This document shows positions 5,210 through 5,586 of a stretch of 5,586 bases of DNA, piece by piece; the first letter of the stretch is position 1; the number at the start of each line of letters is the position of its first letter. A program made the position numbers and the translations under genes. The notes beneath the pieces were generated by a model. That model saw only the letters and a program-made list of their open reading frames with translations. It was not told where the DNA came from and searched no databases. This stretch comes from Chloroflexota bacterium (lineage in GTDB: Bacteria > Chloroflexota > Limnocylindria > QHBO01): assembly GCA_005880165.1 (NCBI GenBank), contig VBJP01000130.1, positions 1 through 5,586 on the forward strand, in the 5' to 3' direction.

Positions 5210-5557
5210 TCAGGAGGTTCGGCGCTCGCGGAGAGTCGCGGACTTGCCGACGCGCGTGCGCAGGAAGGTGAGCTGCTTGCGCCGCGCCACACCATGACGG
5301 ACCACCTCGATCTTGTCGACGCGGGGCGCATGGACCATGAAGGTTCGCTCCACGCCGACGCCGCTCGCGATGCGACGGACCGTGATCGACTGGTTCAGGC
5401 CGCCGCCGCGCATGCGCATCACGGTTCCCTCGAAGACCTGGATCCGCTCACGATTTCCCTCGACCACCTTCACCGAGACACGAACGGTGTCGCCCGGAGC
5501 GATCGTTGGAAGATCGGTCCGCAGCTGTTCGCGTTCCAGCTCCTTGATGGCATCCAT
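5210..5557 (-). CDS. rplS: 50S ribosomal protein L19
   Basis: L19 sits at the 30S-50S interface and contributes to an intersubunit bridge. The 115-residue length is standard. The sequence follows the family from start to end: an N-terminal helix (1-16), GDTVRVSVKVVEGNRERIQ (22-40), VFEGTVMRMRGGGLNQSITV (41-60), GVGVERTF (66-73), HAPRVDKIEVVR (76-87), and the basic signature RRKQLTFLR (92-100). The ATG at 5557 has a GAGG about 10 nt upstream, which is somewhat distant but acceptable. Only 29 nt remain upstream. The usual neighbour, trmD, would lie beyond the right edge but cannot be recognised. rnhB and yraN follow on the same strand and probably share its transcript. Confidence 0.97.
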   Translation of the reverse strand: MDAIKELEREQLRTDLPTIAPGDTVRVSVKVVEGNRERIQVFEGTVMRMRGGGLNQSITVRRIASGVGVERTFMVHAPRVDKIEVVRHGVARRKQLTFLRTRVGKSATLRERRTS

Positions 5558-5586
5558 GATCGGGAAACCTCATTATCGCGGCATGC

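Noticed and set aside
5212..5217. AGGAGG-like purine run at the end of rplS
   Set aside because: It is on the plus strand, opposite the genes, with no plausible start codon or gene following it.
4315..5271. A 318-residue plus-strand frame opposite rnhB
   Set aside because: Its length is impressive, but it mirrors the rnhB codons exactly and has no domain; RNase HII on the other strand has all four catalytic residues.

Overview
This window is a high-G+C (roughly two thirds by eye) bacterial chromosome segment. It is almost entirely core translation and housekeeping genes, plus one secreted cell-wall enzyme. Two minus-strand blocks are separated by one plus-strand gene. Reading the minus strand from high to low coordinates, the first block is rplS (L19), rnhB (RNase HII) and a yraN/UPF0102 gene. 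The second block is rpsB (S2), tsf (EF-Ts), pyrH (UMP kinase) and the first 51 codons of frr (ribosome recycling factor), which runs off the left edge. Between the blocks, on the plus strand, lies a secreted protein with three LysM repeats and a lytic transglycosylase (SLT) domain. It is transcribed divergently from rpsB and converges on yraN.

The organism cannot be named from the sequence alone. The order rplS-rnhB-yraN followed by rpsB-tsf-pyrH-frr, a short EF-Ts of about 210 residues, an acidic S2 tail, and an AAYYQG version of the third SLT motif suggest a high-G+C Chloroflexota-type or Actinobacteria-type lineage. This is an inference, mainly from remembered family patterns.

Region by region: 1-1557 holds frr (partial), pyrH and tsf. 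frr and pyrH overlap by ATGA, and pyrH starts 5 nt after the tsf stop, so these genes are almost certainly co-transcribed and translationally coupled. rpsB (1632-2540) is 74 nt upstream of tsf. The 382-bp stretch 2541-2922 is a divergent control region. It carries an extended -10 sequence aimed at rpsB, an S2 leader of about 157 nt with possible hairpins, a perfect 10-bp inverted repeat, and a hairpin just ahead of the cell-wall gene. The LysM-SLT gene (2923-4005) ends 10 nt from the end of yraN (4016-4381). rnhB (4405-5130) and rplS (5210-5557) complete the right side, and 29 nt beyond the rplS start remain.

Functionally, S2, L19, EF-Ts and RRF serve ribosome assembly, elongation and recycling. 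PyrH supplies UDP for pyrimidine nucleotides and sugar-nucleotide precursors. RNase HII removes ribonucleotides from DNA. The LysM-SLT protein probably remodels peptidoglycan outside the membrane. I found no defence system, mobile element, CRISPR array, tRNA or rRNA. The parts least explained by known genes are in the 2541-2922 control region.
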